Shown here in pieces: positions 14,547 through 22,672 of a stretch of 32,613 bases of DNA. Below the pieces are notes generated by a model. That model searched no databases. It was not told the DNA's origin and saw only the letters and a list, made by a program, of their open reading frames with translations. This DNA is from SKLM01 sp050049955 (lineage in GTDB: Bacteria > Chloroflexota > Anaerolineae > B4-G1): contig JASFVG010000004.1 in assembly GCA_050049955.1 (NCBI GenBank), forward strand, positions 1 to 32,613, given 5' to 3'. The position numbers and the translations under genes are program-made. Within the stretch, counting starts at the first letter, position 1, and every line of letters begins with the position of its first letter.

Positions 14547-17342
14547 ATGGACGTGCGGTCGTCATCTGATCCTCGTGTCTTGAGACCCCGATTCGTGCAG
14601 GCGATCCTAATCGTGCTGCTTATCGGGTCATTCGCCGTCTGGCTGTTCGATCTTGGGGCGAAGAGTCTTTGGAGCGATGAAGGGCTGACCCTTCGTAGGG
14701 CAGAGCAACCTTTAGGTCTCATCTTTGAGAACGTCAACCTGATCCCCACAGGGCCTGACTACCACGACGGCTCTGGACCGGAATCGGTGGCTACGACGCC
14801 GGATCTACATCCCCCCCTCTATTTTCTGCTCATGCGGTTCTGGGTCTGCCTAGCGGGGAAGAGCGAGTTCACACTGCGCTTCCCCTCGGTCGCCGGGGCA
14901 ATACTGGCCCTTCCGCTCCTCTACGCGGTGGCAACTGCGCTCTTCGGTCGGGAGACCGGGCTGTGGGCAGCGCTGCTGGGCGCCAGCTCACCGTTCTATC
15001 TGTGGTACGCACAGGAGGCGCGCATGTATACCTGGCTCGTCGTACTGAGCCTGGCGTCGATCTACGCGCTCCTGCCACTTCTGCAGCCAAGGCCACGCCG
15101 CAGGGACTACGCCTGTTTCACGATCGTCACACTGACGTTGCTGTACACCCACTACGCTGGGTTCGTGCTGCTGGCTTTCGAAGCTTTGGTCTACGCGGTG
15201 TTCCGCGTACGGACGAGCCGTCGCGCCGCCCTGTTGATGGTGGGCGTGCTGGCGGTGGCGCTTGTTCCGCTCGTTCCGTTCGTTTGGCGTACGTTGAACA
15301 TCGAAGCCTTCTCGTTCACCTATCGTCCTTTGCCCGTCATCCTCCGGGAAGCTTGGAGTTCCTTCAGCCTGGGACCAAGCTCTCTGGTGATACAGCCGTG
15401 GTGGCGGTCGGCGCCCTTCCTACTTCTGCTAGGGGTCGGGGCGCTGATGCTGGATGTACGGCGGAGAGGGCGGGCGTTGGTGATGGCTCTCTCATATCTG
15501 GCAGTTCCTATCCTGATCCAGTATGGGCTCTCCTTTGTCAAGCCCAACTATATGAACCCGCGTCATCTGATGGTGGTGGCCCCTGCTTGGGAGTTGCTGA
15601 TGGCCCAGGGCCTGACGACGCTCCGCAAACGGCTGTGGCCCCTGATGGCGGCACTGCTAGCTCTTGTACTGTTCTTTAGGGGACAGTCGAGCTACGATAT
15701 TCTCAGCTCGCATCAGTTCTGGAAGGACGACATACGCGGAGCTGCTCAGTACATCCAGGACCGGTCCCGACCTGGGGATGCGATTGTGCTCCACCATCCT
15801 GTGATTCGTCTTACCTTTGACTACTACTATGATGAAACGTTGCCGGAAGTTGTCATCCCACGGTATGGTAACAACGACGACACAGAGCGGGCCTGGGCGG
15901 CATTCGAGGAATGGGCTCAGAGATATGACCGTCTGTGGTTCTTGTACGGCCCGCCGCCTACCTATTTCCCCCACGACTTCCTTCCCACCCAGGCCGACAC
16001 CTACCTCTTCAAGGTGCGCCAGCAGGAGTTCGAGGCCTGGTGGACCTATGTTGGCGTCGCCGCCTACGATGACCGGGCCCCCATCCTTGACGAACTGCCA
16101 CTCGCGGTGGAACCCGTTGACCACGTGTGGGACGATTTGCGCTTGGTGGGCCTTCGAACAGATGAAGGAACTGCCGGCGAGATTGTGTGGATGGATCTCT
16201 ACTGGCGTGTCGCTGGCGAGTTGCCAACCGAGCCGCTTGAGTTGAGGGTTCGGCTGCACGATGAAGCGGGTATGCTGTGGTACGAGCGAGCGGAGGAGGC
16301 GCTTCCGTTCTATACCCTGGGGGAATGGCCGTCCGGTGAGATTGTGCATACCGAGTTCCGCCTTCCGCTTCCCACCGATCTTCCGCCTACCGCCTACAGC
16401 ATCGCCGTTGAGCCGGTTGGGTTCGGAGATCCCAGGAGCGTCGGCCGGATCGAGGTCCATCGGTCGACGGGGTTACAGGATTATGGACGCCCACCGCTGG
16501 TGTCTCCGGGTGTAGCTGTATTCCACGGGCTCATCGAGTTGCTCGCGACCGACCTGGAGGGAGAGACGTTCCGAGCGGGGTATCCCCTCCTCGGATCTCT
16601 TACGTGGCGGATTCGGGCTGACCTCGGAACGGACTACAATCTTGTGGTTCGCCTAGTTGACCTGGACGGGATCGAAATCACGCGCAATGAGACGATGCTG
16701 AGCGCCGCGGGCTTCCCGACTAGCGCCTGGCTGCCGGGCGAGCCGGTGCCGGGACGTCTCTTCCTTACCATTCCTGCCGATTTGGGGAACGGGCGCTATC
16801 AAGTGCAGATCGGTGTGGTCGAAGCGGAGAGCAGACGTGTAGCCCCCGCGCGCCGATGGTTTGTCGAGAATGAGTGGTTGTCAATAGGCGCAGTTGAGGT
16901 AGAGGCATGGCCTCTGGTGACCACGTTGCCAGCACAGGTTGAACACCGATTGGAGCAGGTGGCGATAGCGGGAGGCGTGCGACTGCGTGGCTACGACGTG
17001 GCCAAGAGCGAAGATGCGCTACGATTGACGCTCTACTGGCAGGCTGAGGAGCCTCTGAAACAGAACTATCATGTCTTTGTCCACGTGGGGCTGCCCGACG
17101 AGCCGCCCCTGGCCCAGGCGGGCGGCGTACCCAGCGGGTGGACCCGGCCCACAACGACTTGGCGAGCCGGCGAGGTCATTATCGATGAGTACGCTGTGTC
17201 GCTCACCGACGTACCTCCCGGCGAGTACGCTCTCTCAGTGGGACTGTACGATCCAGATACAGGTCAGCGGCCTGAGATGAGTGTGGATGGTGAGATCGTC
17301 CCCGGTGGCTACGCGGTGTTGGAAGGGGTGGACGTGGAATGA
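14547..17342 (+). CDS. Canonical GT39/ArnT-like glycosyltransferase with three C-terminal modules
   Basis: A 931-residue protein from ATG 14547. In-frame starts at 14526, 14538 and TTG 14490 are also possible; none has a ribosome site, and 14547 fits the promoter just upstream. It is the only gene here with a textbook PMT_2/GT39 core: KSLWSDEGLTLRRAEQ (39-54, catalytic-type Asp-Glu), DLHPPLYFLLMRFW (86-99), the YAQEARMYTW signature (154-163) and ~11-13 hydrophobic helices to about residue 390. A soluble segment (about 395-510) is followed by modules at about 515-650, 650-793 and 794-931. The first two are divergent; the third is canonical (RLTLYWQA, NYHVFVHVG, RPTTTWRAGEVIIDEY, GLYDPDTGQRP). 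Family members use undecaprenyl-phosphate sugars. Acceptor unknown. It overlaps the next gene by ATGA. Confidence 0.85.
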   Translation: MDVRSSSDPRVLRPRFVQAILIVLLIGSFAVWLFDLGAKSLWSDEGLTLRRAEQPLGLIFENVNLIPTGPDYHDGSGPESVATTPDLHPPLYFLLMRFWVCLAGKSEFTLRFPSVAGAILALPLLYAVATALFGRETGLWAALLGASSPFYLWYAQEARMYTWLVVLSLASIYALLPLLQPRPRRRDYACFTIVTLTLLYTHYAGFVLLAFEALVYAVFRVRTSRRAALLMVGVLAVALVPLVPFVWRTLNIEAFSFTYRPLPVILREAWSSFSLGPSSLVIQPWWRSAPFLLLLGVGALMLDVRRRGRALVMALSYLAVPILIQYGLSFVKPNYMNPRHLMVVAPAWELLMAQGLTTLRKRLWPLMAALLALVLFFRGQSSYDILSSHQFWKDDIRGAAQYIQDRSRPGDAIVLHHPVIRLTFDYYYDETLPEVVIPRYGNNDDTERAWAAFEEWAQRYDRLWFLYGPPPTYFPHDFLPTQADTYLFKVRQQEFEAWWTYVGVAAYDDRAPILDELPLAVEPVDHVWDDLRLVGLRTDEGTAGEIVWMDLYWRVAGELPTEPLELRVRLHDEAGMLWYERAEEALPFYTLGEWPSGEIVHTEFRLPLPTDLPPTAYSIAVEPVGFGDPRSVGRIEVHRSTGLQDYGRPPLVSPGVAVFHGLIELLATDLEGETFRAGYPLLGSLTWRIRADLGTDYNLVVRLVDLDGIEITRNETMLSAAGFPTSAWLPGEPVPGRLFLTIPADLGNGRYQVQIGVVEAESRRVAPARRWFVENEWLSIGAVEVEAWPLVTTLPAQVEHRLEQVAIAGGVRLRGYDVAKSEDALRLTLYWQAEEPLKQNYHVFVHVGLPDEPPLAQAGGVPSGWTRPTTTWRAGEVIIDEYAVSLTDVPPGEYALSVGLYDPDTGQRPEMSVDGEIVPGGYAVLEGVDVE

Positions 17343-19747
17343 GTGCGTCAAGCCAGTCCCGTCGACCTTGGGCATCACTGCGCAATCACCGGGAGCTGCT
17401 GATCCTCCTCTCGCTCTATCTGTCCGTATCCCTGCTGTATGGTGTGACCATTCCCATCTTCGAGACGCCGGATGCAAATGGTCACTATGCCTACATCCAT
17501 GAGTTGACGGAGGGGCGGGGCTTGCCCGTACAGGGGGCCCCTTCCGGAGCGCGCGTCACTGGCTACGTGGCGAGCCACCCGCCGCTGTACTATTCTCTCT
17601 GTGCCGCCCTCACCTGGTGGGTGACTGATGACGTCGAATTGGCCGAATGGAGCTGGCGCAATCCATACCAGGCGATGGGGGATGCGAGTAGGACGGTTAA
17701 CAAGAATCGTCTCATCCACACCCCGGCGGAGCGATTCCCGTGGCGTGGTACGCCACTCACGATGCATATCTCACGCGCGGTGTCGACGCTTCTAGGCACG
17801 CTTGCTGTGGTGTCCACCTACGGCATTGCTTTGGAGCTGTTCCCGGATCGGCGATGGCTGGCGCTAGGATCGGCCTCGCTGACGGCCTTCAATCCGATGT
17901 TCGTCTTCATCAGTGCACGCGTCAGCAATGATGCCGCAGTGGCGGCCTTCGGCTCGCTGACCATTTGGGGTGCCGTGCGGCTGGCGGTCCGCGGCCTATC
18001 CCCACGCGGGCTTGCCCTGACCGGGATATCCCTTGGACTGACCGTCCTCTCCAAGCTCAGTGGGGTCGCCCTTGCGCCTGTGCTGGTCATTGCGCTATTG
18101 TTCGACAGCCTCCGTGCAGGGCGTGAAGCCCAACTATCGGACGCTCCTTCACCAGTGATTGAGCTGGAGCCTGACCAACCACCCGAGGGGGTCGCCCGCA
18201 GCGGCGCTGGCGCTCGCCTTGCCCCCAATCAATGCTTGTATAGGATTATGGGTCGGTGGGCGCTGGTCATTCTTCCGGCCCTAGCTGTCGCCGGTTGGTG
18301 GTTCGTACGCAATGTCTTGCTCTACGGTGAGCTGATGGGTGTCGAGTCCTGGCTTAGCCACACAGCCACCGTGCGATCAGACCCGATCGGCGTACTGGAC
18401 GTTGTCCCTGAGTTGGCCGGGTTGGAGCGATCCTACTGGGCGATGTTCGGATGGTTCAACATAGCCGCTGCTCCATGGATGTACCACTTCTGGTGGATTT
18501 TGGCTCGAGCTGCGGCGTTTGGTCTTGCGCTCCTTGTGGTGGATCAGTTCGGGTCACGCCGCCTGAGCCCCGGGTCAGGGGCGGGACTGCTCATCGTAGC
18601 CGTGGCATTACTCCTCAATCTCTCCTCAGTGTGGCGCTTCATCATGATCGTCTTGGGTTCACAGGGGCGTTACCTGATGCCCACTATCACGTCCATCTCT
18701 CTGTTGTTGATGCTGGGCATCACCCAGCTCCTTCCGGGCAGGCTATCGCTGAACCGGTGGGGCGCGGCACTCGCGGCGATGGTCGGCGTCGCTCACTTGG
18801 GGCTCACGCTAGTATCGCTGTTTGCATTTATCTTGCCTGCATATGCCATACCGCAGGTGATCGAGGAGAGCGACCTTCCACCCGATATGACCCGTCTGAA
18901 TGTGTCATTTGCCGGAACGCCCATCAAGCTCCTGGGCGGCCACATCGAGGCAAAGCAGACCCAGCCGGGTCTCGCGGTGCCAGTGAGCCTGTACTGGCGC
19001 GCGTCCGAAACTCCCCGTCAGGAGTACATCACCTTCCTTCAGATCCTGGGGAGAGACATGAAGCCCATCGCTGGAGTGGACTGCTATCCTGGTGGAGGAA
19101 CCTTTCCCGCCACGCTGTGGGAGCCTGGTGTCATCTATCGAGATCGGTATGAGCTCCCCATCGACGCCGACGCACGCGTCCCCACCCGCGCCGCGCTCCA
19201 CGTTGGACTATACGACGAAGCAGAGAAGCGTATGATCAGGGGTAGCCTGCCCGGCCCCCAACCCTTGGAGTTGGTGCTACTCGATGTCGTGCCGATTCGC
19301 CCCCGTGAGCCCTTGTCCGACGATGTCCAGTATGAAGTCGGAGCCGCGCTTGGCGAGTCCATCACGCTGGTGGGGTATGACCTTTCCTCGGCGAAGGTGA
19401 GACCGGGCGGTACCATAACGGTCACCCTAGTCTGGCGAGCGGGCGCGCCCCTTGGGACCGAGTACACAGCCTTTGTTCACATGCTGGACGAGAATGGCGA
19501 CCTATTGACGCAAAGCGATCATCCTCCAATGGGTGGTGCGTACCCGACGTCGATGTGGGATGCTGGCGACGTGGTGCATGACACCCACTTGCTAACCTTG
19601 GGCGGCTCTGCCGCGTCTGGTAGCTGTGCGCTGTCGATTGGCATGTACGATTCCATGACAGGTGATCGCCTGCCAGCACACAAAGGGCACGGGGGCACCC
19701 GCTACCGGGACGACCTCATCGTTGCCGGGGGGTTGACCGTCGAGTGA
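17339..19747 (+). CDS. DUF2142-like GT-C membrane protein with two C-terminal modules and an altered acidic motif
   Basis: An 802-residue paralogue of the genes at 9954, 12239 and 19879. It starts within an ATGA overlap, with GGAAGG about a dozen bases upstream. The first outer loop reads FETPDANGHYAYI (41-53): Asp is kept, but the following Glu of its three relatives is Ala. Other class motifs are present: SHPPLYYSLCAAL (79-91), a conserved VNKNRLIH, VSNDAA and LSKLSG. A hydrophilic insert around 18120-18240, rich in Glu/Pro/Gly, sits in a cytosolic loop where the relatives are shorter. Two modules end the protein (about 525-660 and 667-802); the second has VTLVWRA, YTAFVHMLDENG, YPTSMWDAGDVVHDTH and IGMYDSMTGDRLP. 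Whether the change at the acidic pair affects activity is unknown. Confidence 0.8.
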   Translation: MSASSQSRRPWASLRNHRELLILLSLYLSVSLLYGVTIPIFETPDANGHYAYIHELTEGRGLPVQGAPSGARVTGYVASHPPLYYSLCAALTWWVTDDVELAEWSWRNPYQAMGDASRTVNKNRLIHTPAERFPWRGTPLTMHISRAVSTLLGTLAVVSTYGIALELFPDRRWLALGSASLTAFNPMFVFISARVSNDAAVAAFGSLTIWGAVRLAVRGLSPRGLALTGISLGLTVLSKLSGVALAPVLVIALLFDSLRAGREAQLSDAPSPVIELEPDQPPEGVARSGAGARLAPNQCLYRIMGRWALVILPALAVAGWWFVRNVLLYGELMGVESWLSHTATVRSDPIGVLDVVPELAGLERSYWAMFGWFNIAAAPWMYHFWWILARAAAFGLALLVVDQFGSRRLSPGSGAGLLIVAVALLLNLSSVWRFIMIVLGSQGRYLMPTITSISLLLMLGITQLLPGRLSLNRWGAALAAMVGVAHLGLTLVSLFAFILPAYAIPQVIEESDLPPDMTRLNVSFAGTPIKLLGGHIEAKQTQPGLAVPVSLYWRASETPRQEYITFLQILGRDMKPIAGVDCYPGGGTFPATLWEPGVIYRDRYELPIDADARVPTRAALHVGLYDEAEKRMIRGSLPGPQPLELVLLDVVPIRPREPLSDDVQYEVGAALGESITLVGYDLSSAKVRPGGTITVTLVWRAGAPLGTEYTAFVHMLDENGDLLTQSDHPPMGGAYPTSMWDAGDVVHDTHLLTLGGSAASGSCALSIGMYDSMTGDRLPAHKGHGGTRYRDDLIVAGGLTVE

Positions 19748-19878
19748 ATCCCTCTGCCACGCGCCCCCTGAGACACTGGTCAGGGCCCGGGCTGATCAGA
19801 GACCTAGGGGACTCACCGCAACGGTAGGTGGCCAGCGCTGAGTGCTTGGCCTGACCGACAGAGCCGAGGGGCGATTAG
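19748..19878. other. 131-bp gap with two small inverted repeats
   Basis: The gap between the genes at 17339 and 19879 has no convincing promoter hexamers. It contains GGTCAG/CTGATC (19778-19783 and 19792-19797, one G-T pair) and GGCCAGC/GCTTGGCC (19830-19836 and 19844-19851, one bulge). Neither is followed by a T tract. They may shape the message between the two genes. Confidence 0.35.
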
Positions 19879-22197
19879 GTGATCATCCGCACGGCTGGAT
19901 CTCGACCGAGGAGGCGACGTAACTCGGCGCGCCGGCTTAGCTCCCCGCGCTGGGGACTGATCCTGATTCTTGTCCCCTACGTGATCGTTGGCTTCATCTA
20001 CACCCTAGCCACCCCTGTCCTGGAAGCCTCCGACGAGTTCAAGCACTATCCGTACGTCCAATACGTACAAACGCACCGCGATCTGCCGGTGATCGACCCG
20101 AGGGCTTGCCGGGAGACGCCCTCTCAGTGTCCCTGGTTGCAGGACGGCGCGCAACCGCCTGCCTACTACGCCCTGATGGCAGCGGCGACGTCGTGGATAG
20201 ACACGTCTGACCTACCCGAGGTGCGCCGCATGAACTGGCACGCGTTCATTGGGAATCCCGGCCAGCTCTGCAACAAGAACCTGATCATACACCGTGCGGA
20301 GGAGGAAAGGTTTCCATGGCGTGGCGCGGTACTGGCCATCCATGTTGGCCGCTTCATCACGGTCTTTATTGGTGCTGGGTCAGTTGTGATGGCCTACTTC
20401 GTGGCCCGCGAGCTGTTCCCAAAGCGTCCGGCGCTTGCATTGGGCGCGACGGCCCTGACCGCGTTCAACCCGATGTTCATCTTTGTCAACGCGTCCGTCA
20501 ACAACGACGCGATGACGACGTTTGTCGGGTGTCTGAATCTGCTCGTCTTCCTACGTCTGGCGCGCGATGGCCTACGGGGGCCCCTACCGTTCTGGCGCTA
20601 CGGACTGGCAGGGCTGGCAGTCGGTCTCTTCCTGCTGACCAAACTGAGTGGGCTGACCACCTTGATGCTGCTTCCGATCGTCTTGGCATGGGTGAGCCTT
20701 CAGCGTCGAAGCTGGCGGCCTCTTCTGGTAGGCCTGCCCATCGTCATTGGGGTTGCCGCCGCCGTCAGCGGCTGGTGGTTTGCGCGCAACTGGCGGCTCT
20801 ATGGCGACCCCACAGGGCTCAACGTCTTTGTCGAAGTCCAGGGTAGGCGAACGGGAGTTCCTCTACTCCGGGACTGGCTAGACGAGTTTGTCACATTTCG
20901 CTGGACCTACTGGGGGCTTTTCGGCGCTGTGGATGTCATGGCACCGTTGTGGGTGTACCGTCTGTACGATACGCTGTCGCTTCTCGGGCTGGCCGGATTG
21001 GTGCTGTGGGTCGTCCGGCGGAGAGAGCTCCGCCGTATGTGGCTCTCCCTGAGCGATCCGCAACGTGACGCGAGCAAATCGCTCTGGTGGATCCCGGCGT
21101 TGTGGAGTGCCTTTCTCTTCATGTCCGTCCTGCGCTGGACCTGGATCTTCTATTCGTTCCAAGGTCGCCTGATGTTCCCCAATATTGGCGGGATCAGTGC
21201 CCTATTGATGCTGGGGCTCCGCCAGTGGGTGCCCAGGCGGCTTCGTCCTGCGGTAAGCCTGGGGATCGGCGTGAGTCTGCTGGTCATCGCTGCGATGCTC
21301 CCCTTCACGTCGATTCTACCGGCCTACGCGCAGCCGGAGCCGCTCACACTATCCGATGTGCCGGAGAGGGCCCGCGTGGATCCGGTGGACGTGGGCCGCG
21401 TGGCCCGCGTTGTGGGTTGGGAGTTTGAGGAGCAGACAGTTCCGGCTGACGTAGCTGCCAAGGGGGATGCTGCCGTCCACCTGGTGGTATACTGGCAGGC
21501 GGTGTCGCCCGACGGAGGAGATTATGTGAGCTTCGCTCGCCTCCTGGGGCGCGATTACGAGTTGGCGGGAGAGATCAACCGGCGGCCCGCCTGTGGGATG
21601 GTGCCCACCGACTTGTGGCTGCCTGGCCAAGTCTGGCGTGATCCATATCGCATCCCGGTCGTGGAGGACGCCCGTGCACCCAACCGCTTGCGTGTGGAAG
21701 TAGGGCTATACAGTCCGAAGGTAGGAGAGACACTGGGAGCGATCCAAGTCGGAGAGGCAAAACTGGCTCCCCCTCGGCAGTCGCCCGAAGTCGAACATCC
21801 CTTGATAGTTGAACTATCCGACGGGGTCACGCTCCTGGGGTACGACTTCGTGCCAGAGGAGGCAAATGCGGGTGAGACGATCACATTGACGCTCTACTGG
21901 GAGGTGCGGCAATCGCCCTCCGTGGATTACCAGGTCTTCGTCCACATGCTGGGAGAGGGGTCAGAGCCCCTGGCGCAGGGTGACGGTCCGCCGCTGATGG
22001 GCGACTATCCGACATCGATGTGGGGGGCCGGGGAGACCATCGCCGATCCACATCCAGTTTTGCTGCCTGACGGCCTACCGACGGGTCAGTATCGCCTGAC
22101 GGTAGGCATGTACGAGCTACAGACGCTGAGGCGCCTGACGCGCCTGGATGGGAAGGGCGACAGTGTCGAGATTCCCGGGTCTATCGTGGTCCGGTGA
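19879..22197 (+). CDS. DUF2142-like GT-C membrane protein with two C-terminal modules
   Basis: A 772-residue protein and the last gene of the array. It starts at GTG with GAGGGG seven bases upstream. The N-terminus is unusually basic (GSRPRRRRNSARR, 7-19), consistent with a cytosolic start before the first helix. Class motifs: LEASDEFKHYPYV (48-60), AQPPAYYALM (91-100, Gln-Pro-Pro where relatives have His-Pro/Ala-Pro), LCNKNLIIHR, VNNDAM and LLTKLSG. The first outer loop has two extra cysteines (77 and 84) and a third precedes NKN, so a disulfide is possible. Two modules follow the membrane part (about 490-635 and 640-772); the second has LTLYWEV, DYQVFVHMLGEG, DYPTSMWGAGETIADPH and VGMYELQTLRRL. 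It probably acts on a lipid-linked sugar outside the membrane; specificity unknown. Confidence 0.8.
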   Translation: MIIRTAGSRPRRRRNSARRLSSPRWGLILILVPYVIVGFIYTLATPVLEASDEFKHYPYVQYVQTHRDLPVIDPRACRETPSQCPWLQDGAQPPAYYALMAAATSWIDTSDLPEVRRMNWHAFIGNPGQLCNKNLIIHRAEEERFPWRGAVLAIHVGRFITVFIGAGSVVMAYFVARELFPKRPALALGATALTAFNPMFIFVNASVNNDAMTTFVGCLNLLVFLRLARDGLRGPLPFWRYGLAGLAVGLFLLTKLSGLTTLMLLPIVLAWVSLQRRSWRPLLVGLPIVIGVAAAVSGWWFARNWRLYGDPTGLNVFVEVQGRRTGVPLLRDWLDEFVTFRWTYWGLFGAVDVMAPLWVYRLYDTLSLLGLAGLVLWVVRRRELRRMWLSLSDPQRDASKSLWWIPALWSAFLFMSVLRWTWIFYSFQGRLMFPNIGGISALLMLGLRQWVPRRLRPAVSLGIGVSLLVIAAMLPFTSILPAYAQPEPLTLSDVPERARVDPVDVGRVARVVGWEFEEQTVPADVAAKGDAAVHLVVYWQAVSPDGGDYVSFARLLGRDYELAGEINRRPACGMVPTDLWLPGQVWRDPYRIPVVEDARAPNRLRVEVGLYSPKVGETLGAIQVGEAKLAPPRQSPEVEHPLIVELSDGVTLLGYDFVPEEANAGETITLTLYWEVRQSPSVDYQVFVHMLGEGSEPLAQGDGPPLMGDYPTSMWGAGETIADPHPVLLPDGLPTGQYRLTVGMYELQTLRRLTRLDGKGDSVEIPGSIVVR

Positions 22198-22330
22198 CGC
22201 GCTGGACACAGAGGCATGCGGCGGGCGCTCCCCGGCTCGGCTCGTTTTTCAAGGCCACAAGTTGCACCCAAGCTCAGCCGCGGTGCGTGCGCACCACTCA
22301 GAGTCCAAGACACTCTTCGCCCTAGCCCGG

Positions 22331-22432
22331 CGCAGCCGGGCCGCACGGCGCAGCCGGGCCGCACGGCGCAGCGGGGCCGCACGGCGCAGCCGGGCCGCAC
22401 GGCGCAGCGGGGCCGCACGGCGCAGCCGGCCG
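22331..22432. repeat. 18-bp GC-rich tandem repeat, five full copies plus a partial one
   Basis: The unit CGCAGCCGGGCCGCACGG starts at 22331, 22349, 22367, 22385 and 22403, with a 12-base remnant at 22421. Copies 1, 2 and 4 are identical; copies 3 and 5 share a single C-to-G change. The unit is a multiple of three, so all frames stay open and encode low-complexity Arg/Ala or Gly/Arg/Thr peptides, but no gene-like features are present. Confidence 0.9.
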
Positions 22433-22545
22433 TCATTCCGACCGGAGCGAAGCGAAGTGGAGGAATCTCCCGCCCCCGACCAACGAGATTCCTCGACGCC
22501 CTGCGGTCCCTTCGACTGCGCTCAGGGCAGGCTCCTCGAAATGAC
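22432..22545. repeat. Fold-back interspersed repeat element (114 bp)
   Basis: The outer ends GTCATTCCGA (22432-22441) and TCGAAATGAC (22536-22545) are inverted copies with one mismatch. Inside, GAGGAATCTC (22460-22469) and GAGATTCCTC (22485-22494) are a perfect 10-bp inverted repeat with a 15-base loop. The right half contains TTCGACTGCGCTCAGGGCAG (22511-22530). Elements of this look are scattered through many Chloroflexota genomes (from memory), and their translation gives the well-known spurious 'CPERSRR' peptides. The element abuts the 18-bp repeats directly. Confidence 0.75.
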
Positions 22546-22622
22546 GAGTTCCTCGGTAGCAATGAGGTATTGAGCCCTGTCGAGAGCCGGTACGCACCTA
22601 CTGGCGTGCATCGGCCTGGGGT

Positions 22623-22653
22623 GCTCAGTCGCGCTCTTCCCGCGGAACTGAGC
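22623..22653 (+). promoter_or_regulatory. Strong hairpin 19 bases before the methyltransferase start
   Basis: GCTCAGT+CGCG (22623-22633) pairs with CGCG (22641-22644) and ACTGAGC (22647-22653), leaving a 7-base loop CTCTTCC and a two-base GA bulge. There is no T tract after it, so it is a poor intrinsic terminator. It could be a leader element, or the end of the upstream transcript. Confidence 0.5.
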
Positions 22654-22672
22654 TGTCGCTGAACAACTCGCT

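Larger units (their letters stand above)
22198..22672. other. 475-bp non-coding repeat island
   Basis: The gap between the glycosyltransferase array and the methyltransferase has open frames on both strands, but these are low-complexity Arg-rich products of the repeats, without a start context or homology I recognise. Besides the repeats listed separately it has GGTGCG/CGCACC (22282-22295, two-base loop) and a strong hairpin at 22623-22653. No RNA gene is recognisable. Confidence 0.7.

Noticed and set aside
15657..16460. Long minus-strand frame (267 codons) inside the GT39 gene, and similar ones at 13833-14483 and 30266-30994
   Set aside because: These are shadows of strongly coding genes in high-G+C DNA; their products have no domain pattern and no start context.
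22331..22432. Could the regular 18-bp repeats be a CRISPR array?
   Set aside because: The units are contiguous with no unique spacers, and no cas genes are present.
22086..22662. Open reading frames of 140-160 residues on both strands over the repeat island
   Set aside because: They are Arg/Ala- or Gly/Thr-rich translations of the 18-bp repeats and the fold-back element, including the typical spurious CPERSRR peptide, with no ribosome sites.
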